Of a stretch of 64,000 nucleotides of DNA, positions 23,539 through 34,234 are shown one piece after another. The translations under genes were made by a program, and so were the position numbers. The stretch spans positions 3,534,001 to 3,598,000 of the forward strand of contig NC_008358.1 of NCBI RefSeq assembly GCF_000013025.1, given 5' to 3'. The notes under the pieces were generated by a model, which did not search any database, had not been told where the DNA came from, and saw only the letters and a list, made by a program, of their open reading frames with translations. Numbering within the stretch: position 1 is the first letter of the stretch; each line of letters starts with the position of its first letter. This DNA is from Hyphomonas neptunium ATCC 15444. Lineage in GTDB: Bacteria; Pseudomonadota; Alphaproteobacteria; Caulobacterales; Hyphomonadaceae.

Positions 23539-26412
23539 ATGACCAGGCTCAAGGCCATTCTCGGCCCCACCAATACCGGCAAGACGCATTACGCCATTGA
23601 GCGGATGCTGGGGCATGGGACCGGCATGATCGGCCTGCCCCTGCGCCTCTTGGCGCGCGAGGTGTATGACCGGGTGGTTGCCGCCAAGGGTTATGCCAGC
23701 GCGGCGCTGATTACCGGCGAGGAGCGCATCTCGCCGCCCACCGCGCGGTATTTCATCTGCACCGTGGAATCCATGCCCACCGACATCCGGCCCGATTTCC
23801 TTGCCATCGACGAGATCCAGCTGGCCGAGGACGATGACCGGGGACATGTGTTCACCGACCGTATTCTCAATATGCGGGGCAATCATGAGACGCTGCTGCT
23901 GGGCGCCGATACGATGCGGGGCCTGCTGCGGGAATTGAAGCTGGGCGTGGAGACCGAGCCGCGCGAGCGGTTTTCGGAGCTGCGCTATACCGGCCATACC
24001 AAGATCACCAAACTGCCCAAGCGCACGGCCATTGTCGGCTTCAGCGCCGAGGAAGTCTACGCCATCGCCGAGCTGCTGCGGCGCCAGAAAGGCGGGGCGG
24101 CGGTTGTCATGGGCGCGCTCAGCCCCCGCACCCGCAACGCCCAGGTGGCGCTCTACCAGTCGGGCGAGGTCGATTACATCGTGGCGACCGACGCCATCGG
24201 CATGGGGCTGAACCTTGATGTCGAGCGGGTCGTGTTTGCCTCGCGCTCCAAATTTGACGGACGCCGCCACCGGCCGCTGTCGCTGGCCGAATGTGGCCAG
24301 ATTGCCGGACGCGCGGGGCGGTTCCGCACCGATGGCGAATTTGGGGAGACGGGCAATTGCCCGCCTTTTGCCGATGAAGAATGGAAAGCCATCGAAGCCC
24401 ACCGGTTTGATCCGGTCGATGCGATCCAGTGGCGCAACTCTGCCCTCGACTATTCCACCCTCAAAACCCTGATCCGCAGCCTTGAGAAACCTTCGGGCAA
24501 TTCGATGCTGATCCATAACCCCCGCGCGCTGGACGAATGGGTGCTGCGCCGGCTGGGCGAGGATGGCGGGATTGGCCCGAATGTGACGGGCGAGCGCAAG
24601 GTGCGCCGTCTGTGGGATCTGGCGCGGCTGCCTGACTTTCGCAAAGCCGGCCCGGAAGGGCATGGACGGCTGGTACTGGGCCTGGCCGAGACGCTGGCCG
24701 ATCCCGACGCGCGCCTGTCGGACGCGGGCCTGGAGCGGCGGATGGAAGACCTCGCCTCTCCGCTGGGCGACATTGCCAAGCTGCAACAGCGCCTTGCGGC
24801 GATCCGAACCTGGACTTATGCCGCCCACCGCCCGGACTGGCTGGAAAACCCATCCTATTGGCAGCAGAAAACACGGGAGATAGAAGACTCCCTTTCAGAC
24901 GCGCTTCACAGCGCGCTGACCGCCCGCTTTGTCGATCGGCGCACGACCGCGCTGCTCGCCAGTCTCAAGAAGGAAGACGCCCTCGTGACCAATCTGACGC
25001 CCGACGGCGACGTGACCGTTGAAGGCCATCTCGTCGGCCGCCTGAAGGGGCTGGCTTTCGAGCCGGTGCTGGACGCCCGCACGCTGGAAGGCAAGGCTGT
25101 CCGTGGGGCCGCCCTGGCGGCCATCCGCCCGATGCTGAGCCAGCGCCTGACCGAGATTGCCGGGGCGCCGTCGGACGCCTTCAAGCTGACCGAAGGGGCC
25201 GAGATCGAATTCAAGGGCGCCTCCATTGCCCGCCTGCTGAAAGGGGCAAGCTGGATTGCCCCGCGCGCCGAACTGATCGGCGCCGTGGAAGTGGACGCGG
25301 GCGAACGCGCCCCTGCCCTCTCCCGCGTCGAGGAATGGCTGAAGGGCGAGATCGCCCGCGTGCTGCCCACCCATGCCAAGCTGGCGAGCGGGGAAACCGG
25401 CGCCGCGCTGGAAGGCATGTCGCGGGGCCTGGCGTTCCGCATCCTCGAAAGCGGCGCGGCAGTTGATCTGCGTACCGATGATCCACCGCTACGCATCACG
25501 CCCGAACAGCGCGAAGCCCTCAAAGCCGCCGGCATCCGCGCTGGCCGCGTGGCGGTGCATGCCCCCGACGCGCAGAAGCCCGCGGCCCAGCGCGTGATCG
25601 CAATCCTGAAGGCTGTTGATTCGGGTGCTGAATATCCCCTCGCGCCGGAAGGCGCAGGTTCCTTCGCCCTCGATGGCACCTGGCCGGAAGAAGCCCTGGC
25701 CGCCAACGGCTATCTGCGATTTGGCCGCCGCGCGGTGCGCGCTGACCTTGCCGAGCGGCTGGGCTGGGAGATTGCCAAGCGCCGCAAGGATGCCGGCAAA
25801 AACGCGTTTCCAATTGCGATTGATCTGGCCTCAATGGTTTCCTGCCCGGCAGATGATTGGCCCGGCGTGCTGAAAGGCTTTGGCCTCGCGCCCGCCGAGA
25901 AGGACAAGGAAACCGGCGCCGTGACGCTCTGGCGCTATGGCGCACGCACCCGGCCCGATGAAGGCCAAGCGGCACGCCCGCCACGCGGAGAGCGCCCGCA
26001 AGGCGAACCCGCGCAGGGCGACGGCGCTGGCCGTCCGCCCTCTGAACGTCAGCCTGGCCGAGGGCCACGCGGCGAAGGCAAAGGCGGCCCCCGCGGCGAA
26101 GGCCGGCGCAATGAAGGCCGTGGCGGCGAGGGACGGGGCGGTGAAGGCCGCGGTGGCCCACGCGGCGACCGGCGCCCTAATCAGCGCTCTGACCAACGCG
26201 GCGATCAGCGTCCCGGCCATAATTCCGGCCCACCCGCCCGCAAGGTAGCCGACCCGGATAGTCCGTTCGCGGCGCTCGCGGCACTGTTGCCCCCGCCCAA
26301 ACCGGCCAAGCCGCCGCGCCCTCCCAAGCAGAAAAAGCCGCGCGAGCAGGCCGCTGCGCCCAATGAGCCGGCAAGCGGGGACGCAGGCTTCACCTACAAG
26401 CCCTTCGAATAA
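23539..26412 (+). CDS. SUV3-type superfamily 2 RNA helicase
   Basis: Large 957-residue helicase resembling the mitochondrial degradosome helicase SUV3. Walker A GPTNTGKT is at 9-16, DEIQ box at 91-94, motif V region VATDAIGMGLNLDVERVVF and motif VI QIAGRAGRF. The central and C-terminal helical regions follow the SUV3 pattern. The last 150 residues are a low-complexity Arg/Gly/Pro-rich tail (RGERPQGEP, GGEGRGG...) ending in a Lys/Pro-rich patch, likely for RNA or partner binding. It is followed by an S4-domain RNA-binding gene 13 bp downstream, as in other alphaproteobacteria. Confidence 0.9.
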   Translation: MTRLKAILGPTNTGKTHYAIERMLGHGTGMIGLPLRLLAREVYDRVVAAKGYASAALITGEERISPPTARYFICTVESMPTDIRPDFLAIDEIQLAEDDDRGHVFTDRILNMRGNHETLLLGADTMRGLLRELKLGVETEPRERFSELRYTGHTKITKLPKRTAIVGFSAEEVYAIAELLRRQKGGAAVVMGALSPRTRNAQVALYQSGEVDYIVATDAIGMGLNLDVERVVFASRSKFDGRRHRPLSLAECGQIAGRAGRFRTDGEFGETGNCPPFADEEWKAIEAHRFDPVDAIQWRNSALDYSTLKTLIRSLEKPSGNSMLIHNPRALDEWVLRRLGEDGGIGPNVTGERKVRRLWDLARLPDFRKAGPEGHGRLVLGLAETLADPDARLSDAGLERRMEDLASPLGDIAKLQQRLAAIRTWTYAAHRPDWLENPSYWQQKTREIEDSLSDALHSALTARFVDRRTTALLASLKKEDALVTNLTPDGDVTVEGHLVGRLKGLAFEPVLDARTLEGKAVRGAALAAIRPMLSQRLTEIAGAPSDAFKLTEGAEIEFKGASIARLLKGASWIAPRAELIGAVEVDAGERAPALSRVEEWLKGEIARVLPTHAKLASGETGAALEGMSRGLAFRILESGAAVDLRTDDPPLRITPEQREALKAAGIRAGRVAVHAPDAQKPAAQRVIAILKAVDSGAEYPLAPEGAGSFALDGTWPEEALAANGYLRFGRRAVRADLAERLGWEIAKRRKDAGKNAFPIAIDLASMVSCPADDWPGVLKGFGLAPAEKDKETGAVTLWRYGARTRPDEGQAARPPRGERPQGEPAQGDGAGRPPSERQPGRGPRGEGKGGPRGEGRRNEGRGGEGRGGEGRGGPRGDRRPNQRSDQRGDQRPGHNSGPPARKVADPDSPFAALAALLPPPKPAKPPRPPKQKKPREQAAAPNEPASGDAGFTYKPFE

Positions 26413-26425
26413 GGACTGACGCCGC

Positions 26426-26713
26426 ATGCCGGAAGAAGGGTCGCTCCGCCTGGACATCTGGCTGTGGCGGGCCCGTTTCTTCAAAACGCGCGCGCTGGCC
26501 ACAGCGCATGTGCGCGGGCGCGGCGTGCGCCTTTCGCATCTGGGCCAGACGCGCAAAACGGATAAACCCGGCGCGAGCGTGAATGTCGGCGATGTCGTGA
26601 CATTCGGGAAGGCCGAGCGTATCTACAGCGTTGAAGTGCTGGACCTTGGCGAACGCCGCGGCCCCGCTGAGGAAGCACGGGCGCTCTACCGCCCTCTGGA
26701 GGCCGAGCCATGA
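26426..26713 (+). CDS. S4-domain RNA-binding protein (Hsp15-like)
   Basis: A 95-residue protein consisting mostly of one S4 fold: LRLDIWLWRARFFKTRALATAHVRGRGVRLSHLGQTRKTDKPGASVNVGDVVTF, matching Hsp15/HslR, which in E. coli rescues stalled 50S-nascent chain complexes. Its stop overlaps the next gene by 4 bp, and it lies directly behind the SUV3-type helicase, suggesting a shared role in RNA metabolism. Confidence 0.85.
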   Translation: MPEEGSLRLDIWLWRARFFKTRALATAHVRGRGVRLSHLGQTRKTDKPGASVNVGDVVTFGKAERIYSVEVLDLGERRGPAEEARALYRPLEAEP

Positions 26714-27156
26714 TGGATCGCATCAAGCGCCTGCTGACGCCCAAGACCCCTGCCGAGCAGTCCATGCCGCCCTATGTGGCGGTGACGGCCCTGCTGGTCG
26801 AGGCGGCTCTGGTGGACGGGGTTTACGTCAATATCGAGAGCGACATGATCGCCGAAATCCTGGTGGAGGCCTTCGAATTCGAGGCGGACAAGGCCGACAG
26901 CCTGCTGGCCCAGGCCGAGACGCTGGCCGAGGAGGCCGTGGGCAGCCACCAGTTCACCAAACATGCGAAGAAACTGCCGATGCCGGAGCGGCTGAAGGTG
27001 GTCGAGGCGATCTACCGGGTCATCTATGCCGATGGCGAGCGCTCGGATCTGGAAGACGCCTATGTGCGCCATGTTGCCGGGCTGCTGCATGTCGATGATG
27101 TGCAGCGCGCCGAAGCCCGCCGGCGTGCGGAAAAGCGCACTTCCGGGGCCGTTTGA
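26710..27156 (+). CDS. TerB-like / DjlA-type helical domain protein
   Basis: A 148-residue all-helical protein. AALLVEAALVDG and a second half VVEAIYRVIYADGERSDLEDAYVRHVAGLL repeat the acidic metal-binding pattern of the TerB/DjlA N-domain family. Tellurite resistance should not be inferred from the name, since stand-alone TerB proteins are of unknown role. It is coupled to the S4 gene by an ATGA overlap. Confidence 0.75.
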   Translation: MMDRIKRLLTPKTPAEQSMPPYVAVTALLVEAALVDGVYVNIESDMIAEILVEAFEFEADKADSLLAQAETLAEEAVGSHQFTKHAKKLPMPERLKVVEAIYRVIYADGERSDLEDAYVRHVAGLLHVDDVQRAEARRRAEKRTSGAV

Positions 27157-27254
27157 GCCATTCTCCGGCTGCTGTGTAGTTCACCTCATTGACAGGGACG
27201 CCCCGCCTCGCCAATTGGCGGGCTGAATTCCCGCCAGAAGACCCCGGACCTCCC

Positions 27255-27596
27255 ATGACCTATATTGTCGTCGACGCCTGCATCCGCTGCAAATACATGG
27301 ACTGTGTCGAGGTATGCCCCGTCGATTGCTTCTATGAAGGCGAAAACATGCTCGTCATCCACCCGGATGAATGCATCGATTGCGGTGTGTGCGAGCCGGA
27401 ATGCCCTGTCGAGGCGATCAAACCGGATACCGAAGACGATCCGGACGGCAAATGGCTGAAGCTGAATTCGGACTATGCCAAGGTGTGGCCCAACATCACC
27501 CGGATGAAGGAGCCCCCGGCCGACCGGGAAGAATTTGCACAGGAAACCGGCAAGCTGGAAAAATACTTCACGGCCAATCCGGGCGCGGGCGACTGA
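27255..27596 (+). CDS. fdxA: 7Fe ferredoxin FdxA
   Basis: Cytosolic electron carrier with one 3Fe-4S and one 4Fe-4S cluster. The protein begins [26 protein letters not shown] and continues with [18 protein letters not shown], the usual ligand arrangement of seven-iron ferredoxins. It has the roughly 55-residue C-terminal extension typical of Azotobacter FdI-type proteins (113 residues). The ATG at 27255 begins directly at the conserved TYIV motif; an upstream alternative codon is unlikely. It is followed by carD, a pairing seen widely in alphaproteobacteria. Confidence 0.93.
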   Translation: MTYIVVDACIRCKYMDCVEVCPVDCFYEGENMLVIHPDECIDCGVCEPECPVEAIKPDTEDDPDGKWLKLNSDYAKVWPNITRMKEPPADREEFAQETGKLEKYFTANPGAGD

Positions 27597-27735
27597 TCGT
27601 CCACCTTAAGGGGCATGAATTTCACCCCGACGCCATAGCCTGCAGTGTCTGCGGGGGTGTTGAAGGATCAGGGGCCATTAACGATTTCCCGGAGTCTTCA
27701 CCTTTTGGCTCCCCGGCAGGGGATGCGCCATACTG

Positions 27736-27764
27736 TTGTATTTCCTGTAAGATTGTGCTACATA
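27736..27764 (+). promoter_or_regulatory. Candidate carD promoter
   Basis: TTGTAT (27736-27741) and TACATA (27759-27764) are separated by 17 bp in the 285-bp, relatively AT-rich gap between fdxA and carD. They would give a 5' leader of about 110 nt. The rest of the gap shows no ORF that looks coding. Confidence 0.45.
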
Positions 27765-27881
27765 GACCTCCTGAACAACAATCAAGAAGAGCGGAATTTC
27801 CTAACTCAGACCCTTAATCAGGAACTGGGCTGGAGAAACTCGACTCTCTTAATGTGTGTGTAGAAAAGGGTCTTACCTAAT

Positions 27882-28406
27882 ATGGCGAAGAAGGCAGAAG
27901 CTCGGACTCATGCGTTCGAGGTCGGTCAGAGTGTTGTCTACCCGGCGCACGGCGTAGGCAAAATCACCGGTATCGAAAGTCAGACAGTCGCGGGTATGCA
28001 GCTGGAAGTTTATGTCGTGGCATTTGACCAGGACAAGATGATCCTGCGTGTGCCGACGAATCGCGCCGAAGCTTCGGGTATGCGGGCCCTCGCCGGCTCC
28101 AAACTGGTGGATGACGCGCTCAAGACGCTCGGCGGCAAGGCCCGGATCAAGCGGACCATGTGGTCGCGCCGCGCTCAGGAATACGAAGCCAAGATCAATT
28201 CGGGTGACCTGATCTCGATCGCGGAGGTCGTTCGCGACCTGCACCGCGGCGATGACCAGCCTGAGCAATCCTATTCCGAGCGCCAACTCTATGAGAGCGC
28301 GCTGGACCGGATGGCCCGCGAACTGGCCGCAGTCGAGAATATCGACAAAGGCAAGGCGATGGAAAAACTCGCCAAGTCGCTGGCCAAGAAAAAAGTCGCC
28401 GCCTGA
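27882..28406 (+). CDS. carD: CarD/CdnL family transcription regulator
   Basis: RNA polymerase-binding factor that stabilises open promoter complexes, notably at rRNA promoters. The N-terminal RNAP-interaction Tudor-like domain reads FEVGQSVVYPAHGVGKITGIESQTVAGMQLEVYVVAF, and the C-terminal DNA-binding helical domain includes LDRMARELAAVENIDKGKAMEKLAKSL. The 174-residue length is typical. It is a single-gene unit with its own probable promoter and a strong terminator. Confidence 0.93.
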   Translation: MAKKAEARTHAFEVGQSVVYPAHGVGKITGIESQTVAGMQLEVYVVAFDQDKMILRVPTNRAEASGMRALAGSKLVDDALKTLGGKARIKRTMWSRRAQEYEAKINSGDLISIAEVVRDLHRGDDQPEQSYSERQLYESALDRMARELAAVENIDKGKAMEKLAKSLAKKKVAA

Positions 28407-28428
28407 TTTCAGGCTGAGCGCTCCAAGA

Positions 28429-28460
28429 CAAAAGCCCCGCAGGAAACTGTGGGGCTTTTT
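28429..28460 (+). terminator. Rho-independent terminator of carD
   Basis: AAAGCCCC-GCAGGAAACTGT-GGGGCTTTTT, with inner CAG/CTG pairing, forms a stable hairpin followed by five T residues 25-55 bp after the carD stop. Confidence 0.92.
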
Positions 28461-28564
28461 GCTTTCCGGGGTGGCGCGCGAGGAAATCAGAAGGGGAAAC
28501 CTTCTCGCAAGACTCTTCCCCCAAACTGCCTGCACCTGAATCAGCCAGACCAGGGGGAAAGGCG

Positions 28565-29305
28565 ATGACAGCATTTGCGATCGGATCTTCTGCCTCCTCC
28601 CTGGCGGCGCTCACACTGCTGCGGCAAGGCCCGATTACGCCGCAAGAAAACAGCGCGGCAGACACCCTTGGAGCGCCTTTCCGATATGATGGTTCACTGA
28701 CTACCGGAGTCTCGGCGGCGGCCTATACGATCGATACGATCCTCCGCAGCCGCGCAATTGCGCCCCCTGCCTCCAGCGCAGCTGGGCTCGCGCAGCTGGC
28801 CGGCGCACTTGCAAGGTTTGACAGTGCCGGCGTCTCGGTTCAGTTCCGCGTCGACGGCGCTGCTGCCCCCGATGACGTGGCCGGATGGATGGGCGACCGG
28901 AACATCGGCATTCTTGCCGATCATGCGGCCAGCGTTGCCGCGACGCCCGAGGAAGCGCTGGCGCAGTATGGCGAGATTGCCCGGCAGGCGGCCGCGCGGC
29001 CCGGTGCCTCCGATTTCAGCAAACAGATCCATCAGGCCTATCTGGAAGGCCGCATCGAACTGGTGCCCGCTGAAGAATATGGTGTGAAATCCGAAACAGC
29101 GGTTGCGTTTCATTTTGCAGCCAACGGCGATTTCAGGGGCAGCAGCTGGAACGTCAGCACACCCGCAGACAGCCTCTCCCTTGCGGACCTGAAGCAGACC
29201 CGGCTGAAGGAGCAGGATGACGGCAGCTGGATCGATACCGAGACAGGCCGCTACGCCGCCGGCATCAGTTTCGGTGGCCGCAGCTACGTCGCAACATTCG
29301 ACTGA
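28565..29305 (+). CDS. Hypothetical protein
   Basis: Not recognised. A 246-residue, mostly soluble protein with an Ala-rich N-terminal third (SSASSLAALTLLRQG) and a C-terminal part rich in Gly and aromatic residues (GDFRGSSWNVSTP, GRYAAGISFGGRSYVATFD). No signal peptide, membrane segment or known motif is visible. GGGGGAAAGGCG precedes the ATG, so translation is plausible. It stands alone between the carD terminator and a GFA-family gene. Confidence 0.65.
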   Translation: MTAFAIGSSASSLAALTLLRQGPITPQENSAADTLGAPFRYDGSLTTGVSAAAYTIDTILRSRAIAPPASSAAGLAQLAGALARFDSAGVSVQFRVDGAAAPDDVAGWMGDRNIGILADHAASVAATPEEALAQYGEIARQAAARPGASDFSKQIHQAYLEGRIELVPAEEYGVKSETAVAFHFAANGDFRGSSWNVSTPADSLSLADLKQTRLKEQDDGSWIDTETGRYAAGISFGGRSYVATFD

Positions 29306-29394
29306 TCCCGCCCAAATTGCCCCGATCAGAATTTGACCGGAAGAAAGCGACATGCTAATTAAAACAAAACGTGAACATATAGAAAGGAAGCTCC

Positions 29395-29811
29395 ATGACT
29401 GACACCGGAAAGATTGAAGGCGGATGTCAGTGCGGCGCGGTGCGGTATGAGATCGCGAGCGCGCCGGAGCGGATTTCGGTCTGTCATTGCCGAGACTGCC
29501 AGAAAAGCGCCGGGGCGCCGATGGTGGCCTGGGCCATGATACCAGCAGATGATTTCCGGGTGAGCGCCGGAGAGGCACGCTCCGTGAATTCCTCGGGCGA
29601 CAGTTTCCGCTATTTCTGCGGCAATTGCGGCACCGGGCTTTATTATACCAACGAGACTTATCTGCCCGGCATTGTCGACGTGCAGCTGATGACGCTGGAT
29701 ACGCCGGAAGCATTCCCGCCCGGCGCGCAGGTGCAAACGGCCGAGCAGGCGGGCTGGGTGACGCATCTGGCCGCGATTCCTGCCTTCACGCGCTATCCGG
29801 GCGCCGACTAA
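29395..29811 (+). CDS. GFA/CENP-V family zinc protein
   Basis: A 138-residue protein of the glutathione-dependent formaldehyde-activating (GFA) fold: EGGCQCGAVRYEI, SVCHCRDCQKSAGAP and FCGNCGTGLYY supply the seven conserved cysteines that bind two zincs. Most members have no proven enzyme activity, so the formaldehyde label should not be taken literally. AAAGGAAG lies upstream of the start. A second family member is at 42689. Confidence 0.85.
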   Translation: MTDTGKIEGGCQCGAVRYEIASAPERISVCHCRDCQKSAGAPMVAWAMIPADDFRVSAGEARSVNSSGDSFRYFCGNCGTGLYYTNETYLPGIVDVQLMTLDTPEAFPPGAQVQTAEQAGWVTHLAAIPAFTRYPGAD

Positions 29812-30042
29812 CTCTTACTCCGGCGGCGCCGATTCCGGCAAAAAACCGCCCCTTTCGGGCAATTGCTAACAGATCGGCCCGGAACGTTTACGAAGCCGTG
29901 TCATGGCAAATGCCATCTTAACCATGTTCAAACGCTCTCAGGGCAGGGTTTGTCCGTCGCCGGATGATCTGGCGCGTGATGGATTATCGGCCATTGCACG
30001 GGAAAGCCCGGCAGGCCGTCAGAGGAGTGAGAGACAAGAGAC

Positions 30043-30312
30043 ATGGCCTATTCAGATACCCCCGTTGAGCCCGCAAACCTGCTTGGCGCCCATTCGTTGC
30101 CCGACGACCTTTACCGCGCAGGCCTTGCCTATGCGACCGGCACCGGCACCGAGATCAACCTTGTGGAAGCCCACAAATGGTTCAACCTCGCCGCCGTGCG
30201 CGGTCATGAAGACGCCCGCGCCCAGCGCCAGGAAATGGCAGAGATGCTGACCTCGGCTGAAGTGAAGCTCGCGCTGCAATCGGCCCGCGACTGGATGAAG
30301 CTCGCCAACTGA
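30043..30312 (+). CDS. Small Sel1-repeat protein
   Basis: An 89-residue protein with one clear Sel1-like repeat, LYRAGLAYATGTGTEINLVEAHKWFNLAAVRGHEDARAQRQEMAEML. It is probably a short alpha-alpha adaptor. AGAGGAGTGAGAGACAAGAGAC precedes the start. The 231 bp upstream (29812-30042) contain no convincing gene. The 3' end is convergent with the hydrolase lipoprotein gene. Confidence 0.75.
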   Translation: MAYSDTPVEPANLLGAHSLPDDLYRAGLAYATGTGTEINLVEAHKWFNLAAVRGHEDARAQRQEMAEMLTSAEVKLALQSARDWMKLAN

Positions 30313-30319
30313 GGCGCGC

Positions 30320-31501
30320 TCATTCAGCCTGCACACATGCCGCCGCCTTGGCGCGCGCCGCGTCCATGTCCGGCTCTGCCGCATAGGGGCGGATGCAGGT
30401 TACGAGCGTCATCAGCACCGCGCCCGGCTCCTCCATGAAGGCGAGGTGGGCGGAGTGATCAAACCAGTATTCGGCTTTTGCCGGCGCGCTGAGCCGGTCG
30501 AACCAGGCCGCGCTGGCTGTCGGCGGCGTCGTAAGGTCCTGACGGCCGTGCAGCAGAAATACCGGCACGGGACTTGTGGTGATGGCGTCCATATCCACCG
30601 CGCGCAGCTCCGGCATCAGCGCCGTGATGCTCGCCAGGCTGCCGGCATCATAGCCGTTCAGCACCGCGTCATCATAGTCGGCTGAAAGCCGCATGGCGCG
30701 AAACCAGGGCGCCGCGTCCTGGCGATAGGCGGCAAGGCCGCCATAATGGATGGACCAGGTCCGCTGGTCGCCGATACGTTCCACCGTCAGATCGTCGGGA
30801 TAGGGCTCAAGCGCTTCGAGCGCCTCAACGGCCTCGGTATTGCCATCGGCCTTTGCTGCTTCCAGCGTGAGGCGAAAGCCTTCTTCCTCATTGCGCTGCA
30901 TGTTGATGACCTGCCCGTGGGCGGCATAAGCGGCAAAGAGATCGGGGCGCTCCACCGCTGCCTGCAGGCCGATGATCGTTCCCCAGGAATGCCCGAGCAG
31001 GATCACCTTTTCCTTGCCGAGCCTCTGCCGCACCAGCTCGGCCACTTCGATGACATCCGCCTTCATCCGGTCCACAGACAGCGTCGGGATCACGGCGTCA
31101 GGGTCTGTCAGGCTGTAGGTCTTGCCCGCGCCGCGCTGGTCCCACTGAACCACGGTGAAATAATCCTCCCAGCCGCGCTGGAAGGTCCAGCCAATCGCAA
31201 GTTCTGCCGAACCGGGGCCCCCGTGGACAATCAGGATGACCGGGTTGTCCCGGTCCTTGCCGCGAATGGAGAGCCATTGATCGACCCCGCCAATCGGGGC
31301 AGCAAACGACTCCTCGATGCCATTTGGCGTGTTGATCTTGCCGATGTCCGCAACAATCGCGCGACCGTCTACTGCCGGACGAGACGCCTCTACGGCTTCC
31401 GTCTCTGGCGCAGGCTTGTCCGCTGGCTGGGATACATTCTGCCCGCACGCCGCAAGAATGGCGGTGGCGGCGAGCGCGATCAGCAAGGCACGGGTTTTCA
31501 T
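30320..31501 (-). CDS. Alpha/beta hydrolase lipoprotein (proline iminopeptidase-like)
   Basis: A 393-residue predicted lipoprotein (MKTRALLIALAATAILAAC). The oxyanion motif is VHGGPGS, the nucleophile lies in GHSWGT and the catalytic His in FDHSAHLAF, all in the order of S33 prolyl aminopeptidases. WDQRGAGKTYS is also typical. The periplasmic or outer-membrane site and substrate are inferred only from the signal and family. GGGAG precedes the ATG at 31501. Confidence 0.85.
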   Translation of the reverse strand: MKTRALLIALAATAILAACGQNVSQPADKPAPETEAVEASRPAVDGRAIVADIGKINTPNGIEESFAAPIGGVDQWLSIRGKDRDNPVILIVHGGPGSAELAIGWTFQRGWEDYFTVVQWDQRGAGKTYSLTDPDAVIPTLSVDRMKADVIEVAELVRQRLGKEKVILLGHSWGTIIGLQAAVERPDLFAAYAAHGQVINMQRNEEEGFRLTLEAAKADGNTEAVEALEALEPYPDDLTVERIGDQRTWSIHYGGLAAYRQDAAPWFRAMRLSADYDDAVLNGYDAGSLASITALMPELRAVDMDAITTSPVPVFLLHGRQDLTTPPTASAAWFDRLSAPAKAEYWFDHSAHLAFMEEPGAVLMTLVTCIRPYAAEPDMDAARAKAAACVQAE

Positions 31502-31594
31502 CTGGTTGCTCCCTTTTGAGAGGAGATGCAGCGGGAAGCGCATTTGGATGCACCTCCCGCTGCTGCCAGCTGTCACGGGAGAGAGCGTGTCCGA

Positions 31595-32011
31595 TCAGCC
31601 AGCATATTCCAGGACAGGCGCGTAGGACACCACCTCGAATTCGATATTGCTTTCGTCGAAGAAATAGAACCGGCGGCCGGGCTCGTAATCATCATGGCCG
31701 AAGGGCGCATAGCCCGCCGCGCGCACCAGCGTTTCGATGGCGACAATATCATCGACCTCGATGCCGATATGATTGAGCGGCACGCCTTTCTCGAAACGCT
31801 TTGGGCAGCTTTTCTCCGGCGGCGGAGAATAGAGCGCCAGATAGTGATCGGCCGAGCCGACATGCACCGTGTGCCCCCCGCTCATCGCCTTGCCGCGCCA
31901 GCGGACATGCCAGCCGAAAATCTTCTCGAAAATCTGCGCGGCATGTTCGGAGTCCGGAACCGTGATGTTCACATGTTCGATACGGGCGGGCCTTGGGTTT
32001 GCCTGTGTCAT
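31595..32011 (-). CDS. VOC family protein
   Basis: A 138-residue glyoxalase/bleomycin-resistance-fold protein: RIEHVNITVPDSEHAAQIFEKIFGW, then PLNHIGIEVDD and RRFYFFDESNIEFEVVSY, giving two paired modules with His/Glu metal-ligand positions. It is divergent from soxR, and the intergenic space holds a SoxR-like operator spaced as in MerR-family promoters. It is therefore a probable target of redox-cycling-drug sensing. The substrate is unknown. Confidence 0.8.
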   Translation of the reverse strand: MTQANPRPARIEHVNITVPDSEHAAQIFEKIFGWHVRWRGKAMSGGHTVHVGSADHYLALYSPPPEKSCPKRFEKGVPLNHIGIEVDDIVAIETLVRAAGYAPFGHDDYEPGRRFYFFDESNIEFEVVSYAPVLEYAG

Positions 32012-32057
32012 GGCGGTTTCCCTTTCAGGGTGGTTGATGCCTGACACCTCTGCTACA

Positions 32058-32077
32058 ATCTCAAGTTCACTTTAGAT
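32058..32077. promoter_or_regulatory. SoxR-box-like operator
   Basis: CTCAAGTTCACTTTAGA (32060-32076) is an imperfect dyad very close to the classical SoxR site built on CCTCAAGTTAACTTGAGG. On the minus strand it falls between TTGATC and a poor TAGCAG with a 19-bp spacer, the over-long spacing typical of promoters activated by MerR/SoxR proteins. It is expected to control the divergent VOC gene and soxR. Confidence 0.6.
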
Positions 32078-32092
32078 CAAGCAGAAATTTGC

Positions 32093-32548
32093 ATGTCCCT
32101 GAAACATTCCGACATCCTGACGATTGGCGAGTTGGCCGCGCGCACGGGCGTGGCCGTATCTGCGCTGCGCTATTACGAAGAACGCGGGCTTGTCCGCTCG
32201 CTGCGCGCGAAGGGCCAGCACCGGCGGTTCCTGCGCTCGGACATAAGGCGGGTGTCGTTTATCCGGATCGCGCAATCGCTTGGCCTGACCATCGAAGATG
32301 TCGCCCAGGCCTTTGCCGCCCTGCCCGAGGGGCGCACACCGACGGCGGCCGACTGGCGGGCCATCAGCGGGGATATTCGCGGCGTACTGGACCGCAAAAT
32401 TGCAGAGCTGGAAAACATGCGAGACAAGCTCGACAATTGCATCGGCTGCGGCTGTCTTTCTCTCAAACGCTGCGCGCTTTACAATGCCGGAGATGAGGCG
32501 GGTAAAACCGGAACGGGGCCGCGCTTTATCTTCCGCGACGGCCCCTGA
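32093..32548 (+). CDS. soxR: Redox-sensitive transcriptional activator SoxR
   Basis: MerR-family regulator of 151 residues that senses redox-cycling compounds through a [2Fe-2S] cluster. The winged-HTH is LTIGELAARTGVAVSALRYYEERGLVRS; the dimerisation helix is followed by the cluster motif CIGCGCLSLKRC, with C116, C119, C121 and C127 in the exact CX2CXCX5C spacing. No soxS is present; in non-enteric bacteria SoxR acts directly on nearby genes, here most likely the divergent VOC gene. Confidence 0.94.
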   Translation: MSLKHSDILTIGELAARTGVAVSALRYYEERGLVRSLRAKGQHRRFLRSDIRRVSFIRIAQSLGLTIEDVAQAFAALPEGRTPTAADWRAISGDIRGVLDRKIAELENMRDKLDNCIGCGCLSLKRCALYNAGDEAGKTGTGPRFIFRDGP

Positions 32549-32554
32549 ACTGTA

Positions 32555-34123
<1,569 letters not shown>

Positions 34124-34234
34124 GAGGTCCTCCGCTGGGCATGCTTGTTGAGGAGAACATTAGTGCCTTCCGGCGGCTTGTCAGCCCGTCTTGGGCGCGC
34201 AACTCTGCCAGAAACGCGCCGGGAGGCCCTGAAT

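Noticed and set aside
26710..27156. Tellurite resistance operon
   Set aside because: Only a TerB-like fold is present; no terA, terC, terD or terE neighbours.
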